From Sphingomonas sp. R647 (GTDB lineage Bacteria; Pseudomonadota; Alphaproteobacteria; Sphingomonadales; Sphingomonadaceae), in the NCBI RefSeq assembly GCF_020177055.1, contig NZ_JAIQXT010000001.1:744001-808000 (forward strand): a stretch of 64,000 nt of DNA, in the 5' to 3' direction. This document shows positions 35,702 to 45,066 of the stretch, piece by piece (the stretch's first letter is position 1; each line of letters starts with the position of its first letter). A program made the translations under genes and the position numbers. The notes beneath the pieces were generated by a model. The model did not search any database. It saw only the letters and a list, made by a program, of their open reading frames with translations, and had not been told where the DNA came from.

Positions 35702-36352
35702 ATGGCGTATTGGCAGGGTTTGGTGACGGGCGCGGCAGTGACGATCGCGGCGGTGACATTGGTCGCGGCGACCAAGCCGCAGAAGTTCGGAACGATCGAC
35801 GTCGAGCGGATCAATGTCCGCGAACCCGACGGCACGTTGCGACTGGTGATCGCCAGCAAGGGCCGCTTCCCCGGCGCCTTCTACAAGGGCGAGGAGATCG
35901 CCCGTCCCGACCGCGCCTTTGCCGCCGGCATGTTGTTCATGAATGACGAGGGGACCGAGAATGGCGGCCTGATCTGGGCCGGCAAGAGGGACGGCGACAA
36001 GGTCAATGCCGGGGCTAGCCTGACCTTCGATCGCTACGAGAACGACCAGACCATGCAGTTGGTCCAGACCGACAATGGCAGCCGCGACACCGCCGCGCTG
36101 ATCATCTCCGATCGCGGCGCCGAGAGCATGTTCACCAAGGCCAAGGGTAAGGCCGCGATCCGCCCCGATGCCTCGAAGGGCGCGGCCCGCCTGTTCGTCG
36201 GCAAATCACGCGACAAGGCATCGGTGGTGATGCTGCAGGACGCCACCGGCAAGCCCCGCCTGATGCTCAAGGTTGCGCCGGATGGCGGCGCGGCGATCGA
36301 CTTCCTCGACGACAAGGGCAAGGTGGTGAAGACGATCGGGCCAGAGGGGTAA
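35702..36352 (+). CDS. Hypothetical membrane-anchored protein
   Basis: 216 residues, function not recognised. An N-terminal hydrophobic segment (about 5-23) is either a signal anchor or signal peptide. The rest is a beta-rich domain with repeated elements such as N-V-R-E-P-D-G-T-L-R-L-V-I and T-G-K-P-R-L-M-L-K-V-A-P-D-G-G-A-A-I-D-F-L-D-D-K-G-K-V-V. GGGGA precedes the ATG. It is flanked by proC (divergent) and a hairpin downstream. Codon use is like the rest of the window. Confidence 0.8.
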   Translation: MAYWQGLVTGAAVTIAAVTLVAATKPQKFGTIDVERINVREPDGTLRLVIASKGRFPGAFYKGEEIARPDRAFAAGMLFMNDEGTENGGLIWAGKRDGDKVNAGASLTFDRYENDQTMQLVQTDNGSRDTAALIISDRGAESMFTKAKGKAAIRPDASKGAARLFVGKSRDKASVVMLQDATGKPRLMLKVAPDGGAAIDFLDDKGKVVKTIGPEG

Positions 36353-36357
36353 CGGAA

Positions 36358-36385
36358 GCGGGCGCGTCAGACGGGGCGCGCCCGC
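36358..36385. terminator. GC-rich hairpin after the hypothetical protein gene
   Basis: A perfect 9-bp inverted repeat (GCGGGCGCG and CGCGCCCGC) with a 10-nt loop sits between two convergent genes. No T tract is visible, so it may be a transcript-end structure rather than a full intrinsic terminator. Confidence 0.6.
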
Positions 36386-36406
36386 CCATCAGTTCAACCT
36401 TATCGA

Positions 36407-36811
36407 CTAGTCGAAAACACCCGAATATTCCCAATCGCCCTTAAACCAAAGGCGCGCGGATCGACTAAACAACAGCCCCAATGCAATAAGACTTGCAATC
36501 GTTTGACCCAGAAAAATCAAGCCGATTGGCGACATACCAGTCTGGAAATGAGCGAGAATTGAAAACGGAACTCCCAGCACGAACAACGTAATCGCAATCC
36601 ACTTGCCGACAACACTGCGACCGCGCGAGATCCAAAGATAGAGTGCTGAAAGGAGGATTAGCGTGAAAAGCTGCGTCGCAAGAACGAGACCGACTCGTCC
36701 TTGCGAAACTGCAAGCAACTCGGGCCATCGTAACCAGCTGTTGAAAATACCGAGCGCCAGGGATCCCAACATCAATCGCTCGAACCAGACGATCTCCCTT
36801 GGACGCCCCAA
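36407..36811 (-). CDS. Hypothetical four-helix membrane protein
   Basis: 134 residues with four predicted membrane helices (starting near residues 15, 40, 70 and 95). Not recognised as a known family. A TTG start at 36811 is used: AAGGAG nine bases upstream overlaps the YbjN-protein stop, so translation may be coupled. The DNA is visibly poorer in G+C than its neighbours (about half by eye), with AT-rich codons, which suggests recent acquisition. The only neighbour in the same direction is the YbjN gene. Confidence 0.7.
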   Translation of the reverse strand: MGRPREIVWFERLMLGSLALGIFNSWLRWPELLAVSQGRVGLVLATQLFTLILLSALYLWISRGRSVVGKWIAITLFVLGVPFSILAHFQTGMSPIGLIFLGQTIASLIALGLLFSRSARLWFKGDWEYSGVFD

Positions 36812-36824
36812 CTCGATCTACTCC

Positions 36825-37331
36825 TTACGCCTCGCCCTGCGTCTCGATTAGCGCCGCCGCAATCGCTTCCTTGGGCGACTTGCCGCCCCACAGGACGAAC
36901 TGGAACACCGGATAAAAGCGCTCACATTCATCGATCGCGCTTTCGACCAGCAATTCGGTGTGTTGCAGCGTAATCGATGCGCCGTCGTCGCCCGGTATCA
37001 TCGCGGCGTGGCGGTAGAGCAGGATGCCGCTCGACGACCACAATTCGAAATGGCCAACCCACAGCTGTTCGTTGACGAGGCCGATCGTCTCATAGATCGC
37101 GCCGCGGCGCTCGTCCGGGATGCGGACATCCGGGAACGCCAGAAACTGGAGCACGCCGTCGTCCTCGCGCCAGATCGCGCGCAGCTCATACTCGGTCCAG
37201 CTGCCCTTTACCTTGGCAACGACCTCGTCCTCTTCGCGCGTATGACTCCAGCCATGCGCCGCGAAGTAGCTTTCCAGCATGTCGATCGGCGCGGCGTCAT
37301 CGTCGCGCTCATATTCGCTCTCATCGAGCAT
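36825..37331 (-). CDS. YbjN-domain protein
   Basis: 168 residues covering one YbjN domain: M-L-E-S-Y-F-A-A-H-G-W at the start, F-L-A-F-P-D-V-R-I-P, and G-H-F-E-L-W-S-S-S-G-I-L-L-Y-R near the middle, a type III secretion chaperone-like fold. YbjN proteins affect stress tolerance in E. coli; the mechanism is unclear. ATG 37331 has GGAGG about nine bases upstream; longer frames reach into unrelated Arg-rich sequence. It lies between ubiK and the low-GC membrane gene. Confidence 0.85.
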   Translation of the reverse strand: MLDESEYERDDDAAPIDMLESYFAAHGWSHTREEDEVVAKVKGSWTEYELRAIWREDDGVLQFLAFPDVRIPDERRGAIYETIGLVNEQLWVGHFELWSSSGILLYRHAAMIPGDDGASITLQHTELLVESAIDECERFYPVFQFVLWGGKSPKEAIAAALIETQGEA

Positions 37332-37443
37332 TCCGGTCGTCCTCCGCCCGGCCCTTGCCTGGCGCAGTTGGTGCCAATCCTCGCCGCGCCGCACAAGCAG
37401 CTTAGCGTAAACATGGTGGAAATAGATGTGGAAAAGGCGGGGC

Positions 37444-37743
37444 TCAGACGCCCGGCGCGGCCTTTTTCGGCTTTGCGGGCTTCGCAGCTGCGGGAGCATC
37501 GCCCAGCTTCGCCTCGAGCGCCTCGATCCGGGCACGCAGTGCGTCATTCTCGTCGCGTGCGGCAACCGCCATCGCCTTCACCGCATCGAACTCGTCGCGC
37601 GCAACGAAATCCATGCCACCGACAAACGTCTTGAACCGCTCACGCGCGGCGGACTCGCCCTCACGCGCCATGCCGGCCATCGTGCCGGCCGCGCCGTTCA
37701 CGAACTTTACGAAATCGTCGAAAATGCGGTTGTCGCTCTGCAT
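37444..37743 (-). CDS. ubiK: UbiK/BMFP-family accessory factor
   Basis: 99 residues: an N-terminal membrane-fusogenic region (N-R-I-F-D-D-F-V-K-F-V-N-G-A-A-G), a middle M-D-F-V-A-R-D-E-F-D-A-V-K, then a coiled coil (A-R-D-E-N-D-A-L-R-A-R-I-E-A-L-E-A-K-L) and a Lys/Ala/Pro tail. This matches UbiK, which helps assemble the ubiquinone-synthesis complex on lipid. It is a stand-alone minus-strand gene between tspO and the YbjN gene. Confidence 0.88.
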   Translation of the reverse strand: MQSDNRIFDDFVKFVNGAAGTMAGMAREGESAARERFKTFVGGMDFVARDEFDAVKAMAVAARDENDALRARIEALEAKLGDAPAAAKPAKPKKAAPGV

Positions 37744-37796
37744 GTCTTGTTCCTTCGCGGCCTCACCGCATCCGTTTCAGCATCGCTGAAGCCAAT

Positions 37797-38348
37797 TCAG
37801 ATACTCATTTGGGGCGCGGACTGCGCCGGGACAAGAGTTTCCGCGTTCGGATTGAGCTGGTCGATCTGGAAACACAGCCACCCGGCAAAGCACAGCCAGC
37901 CAAGATAGGGCAGCATCAGGATCGCCGCGCCGACACGGATACGCCCGAACAGGATCGTCGTCGCGAGCGCCAGCACCAGGATCACGCCGATCAGCACGAA
38001 CGCCCAGAATGGCTGGTGCATGCCAAAGAACAGCGGCGACCAGGCAAGGTTCGCGCCCATCTGCACCGCAAACAGCACCAAAGCCGGGCCACGCAACTTC
38101 GAACCGCGCGCGTTGATGATCATCGCCAGCGCAAGGCCCATCAGGACGTAGATCGTGGTCCAGGCGACCGGAAACGCCCAGTCGGGGGGCGTCTGCGGCG
38201 GCTTTTCGAGCATCTGGTACCACAGGTTCTCAGCCCCAGTCGGAGCGATGCGCGCCGAGGTGAAGCCGAGCAGCAGGATGAACGGGACCGTCACCACCGC
38301 CCAGCGCAGAAACGCCAGCCGCAGCTGTCCCTTGGACGCAATCTCCAT
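37797..38348 (-). CDS. tspO: TspO/MBR-family protein
   Basis: 183 residues with five membrane segments. Signature parts: P-P-D-W-A-F-P-V-A-W-T-T-I-Y-V-L-M-G, G-A-N-L-A-W-S-P-L-F-F-G and L-P-Y-L-G-W-L-C-F-A-G-W-L. TspO proteins bind porphyrins and sterol-like ligands and modulate stress or photosynthesis-gene responses in alphaproteobacteria. It starts 29 bp after the RND gene stop on the same strand, so co-transcription is possible but not certain. Confidence 0.92.
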   Translation of the reverse strand: MEIASKGQLRLAFLRWAVVTVPFILLLGFTSARIAPTGAENLWYQMLEKPPQTPPDWAFPVAWTTIYVLMGLALAMIINARGSKLRGPALVLFAVQMGANLAWSPLFFGMHQPFWAFVLIGVILVLALATTILFGRIRVGAAILMLPYLGWLCFAGWLCFQIDQLNPNAETLVPAQSAPQMSI

Positions 38349-38377
38349 TCCCCGCTCCCCAGTCTGTATGACCCGGC

Positions 38378-41300
38378 CTATTCGGCCGGTTGCGGCGATG
38401 CCATCGCCGCATCAAGCTCCCGGCTCACGGCTTGGGGCGAACCAGTCCACTTGGCAAGTCTGCTATACAGGATCGGGATCAGGAACAAGGTGATGAGCGT
38501 CGCCAGCATCACGCCGAACACGATCACCACGCCGATCGCCGACCGCGCGCCCGCGCCCGCGCCACTCGCGATCATCAACGGCACCGCTCCCGCGGCGGTC
38601 GCGATCGACGTCATCAGGATCGCGCGCAGGCGGCGGGCCGAGGCGATGCGGATCGCCTCGGCAATGCTCTTACCCTCGTCGCGCAGCTGGTTGGCGAATT
38701 CGACGATCAGGATGCCGTTCTTCGCCGCCAATCCGACCAGCATGACGATGCCGATCTGACTGTACAGGTTGAGCGACTTCCCGAAGAAGAATAGCCCGAG
38801 CATGCCCCCGGCGACCGCGAGCGGAACGGTCATGATAATCACGCCGGGATGCACGAAGCTCTCGAACTGCGCTGCGAGCAGCAGATAGATGATCAGGATC
38901 GTCAGCCCGAACACCAGCAGGATCGACCCGCCGGTTTCGACAAACGCCTGGCTCTCACCGCGATAGCCGACCGCCAACACTTCGGGCGACTGCGCCGCCT
39001 GTTCCTGAAGGAAGGTCAGCGCCTCGCCGAGCGAATAGCCTGGCCCGACACCGCCCGACAATGTGATCGCGCGCAGCTTGTCATAGCGGCCAAGATCGCG
39101 CGGCCCGGACACTTCACGCGTGGTGACGAGGTTCGACAGCGGGATTAGCGAGCCGTCGCGCGCGCGGACATGGATCTGCGCCAGGTTGGCGAGCGTCGAG
39201 CGGTTCTCGGCATCCGCCTGAACGATTACGCGATATTCCTCGCCGCGATCGAGATAGGTCGAGACGCGGCGCGAGCCGAGCAAGGTCTGCAGCGCCTGGC
39301 TGACGTCGTTGACCGACACGCCGAGATCACCGGCGCGGGTCGTATCGACCTCGATCCGCATCTGCGGCTTGGTTTCCTTGTAATCGGAATCGAGGTTGAT
39401 GATGCCGGGATTGTTGGCGGCGGCGGCAAGGATGCGGTCGCGCGCGGCGGCCAGCCCCTCATAGGTGTTGCCCGCGATCACGAAGTTGACCGGCTGCCCG
39501 CGCCCGCGCCCCAGCGCCGAGCGGACCTGCGCATTGCCGCGCACCGCTGGCTCATCGGCGAGGATGCGGTTGATCTGCTGCGCGATATCCTGCGTCGACT
39601 TCTCGCGCTCTTCCCATGGCTTGAGGAAGACGATGAAGGTGCCGCTGTTGAAATCGTCGCTCGCCCCGAACCCGCCCGGCGTGCGGGTGATGATCGTGCG
39701 GACGGTGCCTTCCTCGATCAGCGGCAGCATCTTCTTCTGCACGCCCAGCATATAGCTGTCCATCTGGTCGAAACCAGTGCCCTCGGGCGCGCTGATCTGT
39801 ACCTGCGCAATGCCCTGATCCTCAGCGGGCACGAGTTCGGACTGGAGCGTCACGAACCCCGCCCCCGCCGCAAACAGAAACGCGAGCACGCCGATCAGCG
39901 GCACCAGCGGCTTGTTGATCGCGCGATCGAGCCAGCGGCTGTAGAAATTCTCGAGCTTGCGGAACTGGTCATCGACCCAACCGGTAAAGCGCCCGCGCTT
40001 TTCCTTCCGCAGCATCTTCGAACACAGCATCGGCGTCAGGCTGAGCGCGAGGAACCCGGAAAAGGCGACTGCGCCGATCATCGCCACCGCCAGCTCGCGG
40101 AACAACAATCCGGTCTGGCCGGACAGGAAACAGATCGGCACGAACACCGCGCACACGACCAGCGTGGTCGAAATCACCGCGAACCCGACCTGCCGCGTGC
40201 CCTGGAACGCGGCGACCAGCGGGGTCTCCCCCTCCTCGATCCGGTGATAGACATTTTCGAGCACCACGATCGCGTCATCGACCACCAGACCGATCGCGAG
40301 CACCAGCGCAAGCAGCGTCAACAGGTTGATCGAAAAGCCGAACATCCATAGCACCGCGCACGCCCCGAGCAGACAGATCGGAACCGTCACCGCCGGGATC
40401 AGCGTCGCGCGCCATGATCCGAGGAACAGGAAGATGACCAGAACCACCAGAATGGCGGCCTCAGCCAGCGTCTTCCATACCTCGTCGATCGCACGCCCGA
40501 TGAACAGCGAATCGTCCGATCCGACGGTGATCGTCATGCCTTCGGGCAGGTCGGGCTTCAGCGCTTCGGCAGCGTCCTTGGCGGCCTGTGCGACCTCCAG
40601 CGTGTTCGCGCCCGACTGGCGCACGATGCCCAGGCCCACCGCCGACTGGCCGTTCATGCGGAACGTGCTGTACGGGTTCTCGGCATCGACCTCGACCCGC
40701 GCGACATCGCTCAGGCGAACGAGATAGCCGTCCTCCCCGCGCCCGACGACCAGCCCGGCAAAGCTTTCCGGGCTGCCGAACGGGCGATCGACACGCAGCG
40801 TGCGGTTCTGCTGCTGCGCCTCAAGCCGCCCGGCGGGCAATTCGACATTCTGCGTGCGCAGCGCGGTTTCGACATTGGCCGGGGTCAGGCCGAACGCGGC
40901 GAGCTTGGTCGCATCGAGCCAGATGCGCATCGATGGCCGCGCCTCGCCGCCGACAAACACGCGCGCCACGCCGTCGATCGTGCTGAAGCGGTCGGCAAGG
41001 TTGCGATCGACATAATCCGACAGCTCGAGCCGGGACCAGCCGGGGCGCGAAATGACGAGGAACAGGATCGGCGAACTGTCCGCATCGACCTTGCGCACCT
41101 CAGGCGCAATCGCCTCTTCGGGCAGGTCCTCGGCGACGCTGCCGATGCGGTCGCGCACGTCGTTCGCGGCCGAATCGATGTCACGGCCCGGACGGAACTC
41201 GATCGACACGTCCGACACGCCGTCGCGCGAGCGCGAGGTGATCGTTTCGATTCCCTCGATCCCCGACAGCGCCTCTTCGATCGGCTGGGTGATCCGCGCC

Positions 41301-41479
41301 TCGATCACGCTGGCGGCGGCCCCGGTATAGGCGGTCTCGACCGACACGACCGGCGGATCGGTATCGGGATATTCACGGACCGACAGGCCCAGATAGCCGA
41401 CCACGCCGACGATCGTCAGCAGCATCGCCAGCACTGCGGCAAAGACGGGCCGCCGGACCGAAAGGTCGGAAATCTGCAT
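38378..41479 (-). CDS. RND efflux pump inner-membrane protein (HAE1/AcrB type)
   Basis: 1033 residues, typical of AcrB/MexF pumps. It begins M-Q-I-S-D-L-S-V-R-R-P-V-F-A and has twelve membrane segments with two large periplasmic loops. The proton-relay segment G-L-V-V-D-D-A-I-V-V-L-E-N lies near residue 400. It exports drugs, solvents or metabolites in a tripartite pump. The start overlaps the adaptor stop by one base (TGATG). No outer-membrane channel gene follows, so a TolC-like protein elsewhere must be used. Confidence 0.95.
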   Translation of the reverse strand: MQISDLSVRRPVFAAVLAMLLTIVGVVGYLGLSVREYPDTDPPVVSVETAYTGAAASVIEARITQPIEEALSGIEGIETITSRSRDGVSDVSIEFRPGRDIDSAANDVRDRIGSVAEDLPEEAIAPEVRKVDADSSPILFLVISRPGWSRLELSDYVDRNLADRFSTIDGVARVFVGGEARPSMRIWLDATKLAAFGLTPANVETALRTQNVELPAGRLEAQQQNRTLRVDRPFGSPESFAGLVVGRGEDGYLVRLSDVARVEVDAENPYSTFRMNGQSAVGLGIVRQSGANTLEVAQAAKDAAEALKPDLPEGMTITVGSDDSLFIGRAIDEVWKTLAEAAILVVLVIFLFLGSWRATLIPAVTVPICLLGACAVLWMFGFSINLLTLLALVLAIGLVVDDAIVVLENVYHRIEEGETPLVAAFQGTRQVGFAVISTTLVVCAVFVPICFLSGQTGLLFRELAVAMIGAVAFSGFLALSLTPMLCSKMLRKEKRGRFTGWVDDQFRKLENFYSRWLDRAINKPLVPLIGVLAFLFAAGAGFVTLQSELVPAEDQGIAQVQISAPEGTGFDQMDSYMLGVQKKMLPLIEEGTVRTIITRTPGGFGASDDFNSGTFIVFLKPWEEREKSTQDIAQQINRILADEPAVRGNAQVRSALGRGRGQPVNFVIAGNTYEGLAAARDRILAAAANNPGIINLDSDYKETKPQMRIEVDTTRAGDLGVSVNDVSQALQTLLGSRRVSTYLDRGEEYRVIVQADAENRSTLANLAQIHVRARDGSLIPLSNLVTTREVSGPRDLGRYDKLRAITLSGGVGPGYSLGEALTFLQEQAAQSPEVLAVGYRGESQAFVETGGSILLVFGLTILIIYLLLAAQFESFVHPGVIIMTVPLAVAGGMLGLFFFGKSLNLYSQIGIVMLVGLAAKNGILIVEFANQLRDEGKSIAEAIRIASARRLRAILMTSIATAAGAVPLMIASGAGAGARSAIGVVIVFGVMLATLITLFLIPILYSRLAKWTGSPQAVSRELDAAMASPQPAE

Positions 41480-42543
41480 CAGTTACCCTTGGCCTGACCC
41501 GCCGCCTTGGGCGCTGCATTGCCCGCGCCCGCGGTGCGGACCTGCTGCCCCTCGGCGATCTTGACCACGCCTTCGGTGACGACGCGCTGGCCGGGTTTCA
41601 GTCCCTGAACAACCTCGACCAGCCCATTCTGGCGCAGGCCGGTGCGGATCGGCACGCGCTTTGCCTTGCCGTTCTCGATGATGAAGACGAAGCTCTGCTC
41701 GCCCTCACCCACCACTGCCAGTTCGGGGACCGCAGCGGCGGTGCGCGCCTGCGCCTCGATCGCGACGGTCAGCAGCATGCCGGGCTTGAGCTTGCGGTCG
41801 CCATTGGCGAGCACCGCGCGCACCGTAGCAGCGCGCGTCTGCGGGTTCAGCACCGGGTCGATCGTAGCGATCGTGCCGCGAAACGGCTGGTCGGGATAGG
41901 CCGCGGCAGTCGCGACGATGGCTTGCCCCGGGCGGATTTGCCCGAGCAGCGTTTCCGGCACGGTGAAGTCGAGCTTGATCCGGCTGACATCGCTGACCGT
42001 CGCAATCTCGGTCCCCGCGCTCACCACCGCACCGGCGGAGATATTGCGCAACGACACCCAGCCGCCGAACGGCGCACGCACCACCCGGTCGCCGATCGCG
42101 GCGCGCGCTTCTGCGGCCTGCGCGTTTGCCTGCCCCGCCAACGCGGTCTGCGCATCGACCGCGCTACGCGTTGCAAAGCCACGGTTCTTGAGTTCTTCGA
42201 GCCGGTTGAGCTGCTGCTGCGCCTCGCGCGACCGCGCCTGGGCCTGAGCCAATTGCGCATTTTGCTGCCCGGCCTCGAGCACCGCGATCACCTGACCCCG
42301 GCTGACGAACGCGCCATCATCGAAATTGAGGCGAACGATGCGCTGCGTCACCGGTGCGGTCAGCGTGACCTGTTCATTGGCGCGCGCGGTGCCGACGGCA
42401 TCGATCCGCTCGACAAAACGCGCTGATTGAACAGCACCCAGCGTGACCAGAGGCGCCTCGCGACCCTTTTTCTGCGCGGCGTCGCCGCCGCCGCACGATG
42501 CCAGGACCACAGCCGAAGCCGCCAAAACAAGAATCATTCGCAT
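41479..42543 (-). CDS. RND periplasmic adaptor (membrane fusion protein), lipoprotein
   Basis: 354 residues. ATG 42543 opens a lipoprotein signal (L-A-S-C-G lipobox, Cys near residue 17). Then follow a lipoyl/biotinyl-like segment, a coiled-coil hairpin (Q-L-A-Q-A-Q-A-R-S-R-E-A-Q-Q-Q-L-N-R-L), a second lipoyl half with V-R-A-P-F-G-G-W-V-S and beta-barrel domains. It links the RND pump to the outer-membrane channel. The 210 bp upstream contain TTGACA but no convincing -10. No regulator gene is adjacent. Confidence 0.92.
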   Translation of the reverse strand: MRMILVLAASAVVLASCGGGDAAQKKGREAPLVTLGAVQSARFVERIDAVGTARANEQVTLTAPVTQRIVRLNFDDGAFVSRGQVIAVLEAGQQNAQLAQAQARSREAQQQLNRLEELKNRGFATRSAVDAQTALAGQANAQAAEARAAIGDRVVRAPFGGWVSLRNISAGAVVSAGTEIATVSDVSRIKLDFTVPETLLGQIRPGQAIVATAAAYPDQPFRGTIATIDPVLNPQTRAATVRAVLANGDRKLKPGMLLTVAIEAQARTAAAVPELAVVGEGEQSFVFIIENGKAKRVPIRTGLRQNGLVEVVQGLKPGQRVVTEGVVKIAEGQQVRTAGAGNAAPKAAGQAKGN

Positions 42544-42753
42544 GGAAAAGCGCGCTACACCAACCGGGGGGAACATCAACTATGCCAACCAACTTGTCGC
42601 AAAAGTGTGTCAAGATTTGTTGCGCCTGCGAAGAAACGCTGCGTTTCCAATCGTCGACGTAATCAACCAGCCGGTTTAAGCTCAGGCCGCTTTGCGTCGG
42701 GTCGGTGTTATCGGCGCGCGCCAACCATCGTCGCCCGAGGCACGGAGATTCTG

Positions 42754-43320
42754 ATGCTGCTTCCACTCTGGTTCATGTTGCTTGCAAGCCCTGCGCAGGC
42801 GCAATCATGCCCGACCCAGTTTCTTCCACCAGCGATCGACTCCACCGCGCTCCCAGCGCTCAGTCCGTTTGTTTTCGCGCTCGAGTTCGCCGCAACGCCA
42901 TCGCGGGAATATCCAGGAGACGCTTGGGTCATTCGCGTGTCGCGGCAGAACGTCCGAAGCGACGCTCGCCTTGCGATCGTGCACCTGCGGCGTCAAATCA
43001 CCTGCAATCGATACGATATCATCGCAACATGGGACCAAGCACTGCCGGCTTCCGACTATCTCCGTCTCGCTCAGGAGATCGCGCCCTATTCCGATGGACC
43101 GCGTGATGTTGCCGTGCAGCGTGACCCCACGCAGGGCATGACGCTCGACGGTACTGAGCTCGTGCTGCGCGCCCAGGGGCCGGGATGGAAGGTCGAGCGC
43201 ACTCTTAACATCGGCGATCGCGTGGGTCCGGATGTCGGAATGCCGTTCCACCGGCTCGCACAGCGCCTTGTTCCCCCGGAAGCGATGCCCGATGCTGAAT
43301 GGCGTCGCCGAGGGCGCTAG
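42754..43320 (+). CDS. Hypothetical secreted protein
   Basis: 188 residues, family not recognised. ATG 42754 has GGAG six bases upstream and opens a signal peptide (about 1-17, ending A-Q-A-Q). The mature part has two cysteines (S-C-P-T-Q and I-T-C-N-R) that could pair. The coding DNA looks somewhat less GC-rich than its neighbours. Its stop overlaps the convergent ScfR-type gene stop by two bases. Confidence 0.75.
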   Translation: MLLPLWFMLLASPAQAQSCPTQFLPPAIDSTALPALSPFVFALEFAATPSREYPGDAWVIRVSRQNVRSDARLAIVHLRRQITCNRYDIIATWDQALPASDYLRLAQEIAPYSDGPRDVAVQRDPTQGMTLDGTELVLRAQGPGWKVERTLNIGDRVGPDVGMPFHRLAQRLVPPEAMPDAEWRRRGR

Positions 43321-44699
43321 TCCGCCGCAAAGCCGAACGGCGAGACCCCCGCCTCGCGCTCGCTGACCAGCATCGCGCGGCCCGTCGGCGGCGCGCTGCG
43401 CTGCGGGCATTCGCGCGTGCAGGCGCGGCAGCCCAGCCCCACCGGCACCGCCTCTCCCCCAAAGTCGAGGCCCCGCGCAGCCGCCAGCCCCGTCGCCGCC
43501 TCCGCCGCCAGACCCAGCGTCACGACGAAACGCGCACGCACCGCCCCCGCCCAGCCGCCGGGCGGAGCGACGCAGCGCGAGCTGGTGAACCAGCGTGATC
43601 CGTCCTCGAGTTCGACCAGTTGGACGATCCGCTCATCCGGCCGCGCGAACGCCGCATAGGCGTCGAGCAGCGGGCACGGAACGGCGGATTCGACCAAAGG
43701 CGATCCGCTCGCCCCGGCAAAGCGCTTCGACACCTGTCCGGCGCGATCAACGCGCAGCATGAAGAAGGGCAAGCCGCGCGCGCCAACGCGCTGAAGCGTG
43801 GTCAGCCGGTGCGCCACTTGCTCCGCGCTCGCACCGAAACGGCGGCGCAGCAGTTCCAAGTCATATCCGGTCGCCTCACACGCGCGCAGGAAGCGGGCAT
43901 ACGGCATCATTACCGCCGCGGCGAAATAGCCGGCGAGGTGGCGGCGATAGAGCCGCTCGGCGACGCGGTCGGCGAACCCGGCACCGCGCACCAGCGCCTC
44001 GATTTCGGCGCGCGCCTCGCTCGCCAGCTGGCGCGCCAGCGCGAACACCCGGCTCGGCGGATCGAGCGCCTCGGACAATTGCAGCTGGCGCGCATGCAGG
44101 TCGAGCCGGACGCGCAATCCGGCGAGCACCTCGATCGGGAGGACGCGGATCGAAAGCTGGTGCTTGACCCGCAGCCGCTCGGCCATCGCCCCGAATGGGT
44201 CGCTCGATGCGATGCGCAGTTCATCGGCCAGCGCTTCGGCGGCGGCGTCGAGATCGGCGAAATGGTTGCGCCACCGCTCGACCTCACGCCGCACCGCCGC
44301 GCCGGGATCCTCCGCATCTCCAGACGCCACCGTCCCGCCCGCCCCGATCCGGTCATAGGCCCGCGCAAAAGCCTCCGCCCCGCCCGGCGCACCGGCGAGC
44401 CATTCGGTCAGTTCGCTGCGGTCAATCTCGATATCGGCGAACAGCGGATCGGCCAGCCGCCGCCGCATCGCCTCCTCACCCCCGCCTGGATCGCCGGCGG
44501 CCAGCGTGCGCGGGTCGAAGTCGAACACCTGAGCAAGGCTGAGCATCAACGTTGCCGACAAGGGCCGCTGGTTGCGCTCCACGAGGTTGAGATAGCTGGC
44601 CGAGACGCCCAGCATCTCCGCCATCGCCGCCTGCGTCAGCCCCTGCCCGCGCCGCAGCCGCCGCACCGCATGCCCCGCGAACAATTTGCGCTCAGCCAT
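43317..44699 (-). CDS. XRE-family ScfR/RamB-type regulator of short-chain acyl metabolism
   Basis: 460 residues. The N-terminal helix-turn-helix (about 10-65; L-T-Q-A-A-M-A-E-M-L-G-V-S-A-S-Y-L-N-L-V-E-R-N-Q-R-P in two blocks), a middle ImmA/IrrE-like domain (around 150-290) and a C-terminal DUF2083 with the cysteine cluster G-C-R-A-C-T-R-E-C-P-Q-R. This is the ScfR/PrpR/RamB design, where acyl-CoA binding controls propionate, acetate or glyoxylate genes. It is divergent from a 52-residue ORF, and an acyl-CoA dehydrogenase-SDR pair follows on the other strand. Confidence 0.9.
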   Translation of the reverse strand: MAERKLFAGHAVRRLRRGQGLTQAAMAEMLGVSASYLNLVERNQRPLSATLMLSLAQVFDFDPRTLAAGDPGGGEEAMRRRLADPLFADIEIDRSELTEWLAGAPGGAEAFARAYDRIGAGGTVASGDAEDPGAAVRREVERWRNHFADLDAAAEALADELRIASSDPFGAMAERLRVKHQLSIRVLPIEVLAGLRVRLDLHARQLQLSEALDPPSRVFALARQLASEARAEIEALVRGAGFADRVAERLYRRHLAGYFAAAVMMPYARFLRACEATGYDLELLRRRFGASAEQVAHRLTTLQRVGARGLPFFMLRVDRAGQVSKRFAGASGSPLVESAVPCPLLDAYAAFARPDERIVQLVELEDGSRWFTSSRCVAPPGGWAGAVRARFVVTLGLAAEAATGLAAARGLDFGGEAVPVGLGCRACTRECPQRSAPPTGRAMLVSEREAGVSPFGFAAD

Positions 44700-44879
44700 G
44701 TCCTACAGCCCCTGTTCCTGCTATGTTCTGCTCAATCAGAGTGTGTCAATTATTTACATACCATCCACCGGCTTGTCATGCGCGATCTACACCGTGACCC
44801 CGCTGACACCTGATCAAAATTGTCAGGATCGCCATTCGCGAGTCATACAGAATGCACGACAGTTTACAGGAGCAAGCTC

Positions 44880-45038
44880 ATGAAGACCCCCGAACCCGCG
44901 ACTGCCCGCCCGGTCTTCTCGACCGCCGACTTCGCCCTGCTCAAGGAAGCGGTCGCCGATTACACGCGCAAGATCGCCGACGACCCCCGCTCGGTTCAGT
45001 TCGCCAACCTCTATCACCGCCTCGGCCGTCTCGGCTGA
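44880..45038 (+). CDS. Small hypothetical protein, 52 residues
   Basis: 52 residues, soluble, no known domain: a Pro/Ala-rich start, then an amphipathic stretch F-A-L-L-K-E-A-V-A-D-Y-T-R-K-I and the end N-L-Y-H-R-L-G-R-L-G. The ATG has AGGAG seven bases upstream and a terminator follows, so it looks like a real gene. It is divergent from the ScfR-type regulator across a 180-bp AT-richer gap containing CTGACA/TGTCAG half-sites, and is likely under its control. Function unknown. Confidence 0.72.
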   Translation: MKTPEPATARPVFSTADFALLKEAVADYTRKIADDPRSVQFANLYHRLGRLG

Positions 45039-45066
45039 CGCGGGCCCGCCTTCCTGGGGAGGAACG

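Noticed and set aside
42605..42625. TTGACA upstream of the RND adaptor as a sigma-70 promoter
   Set aside because: No -10 element at 16-18 bp; the nearest candidate is about 21 bp away.
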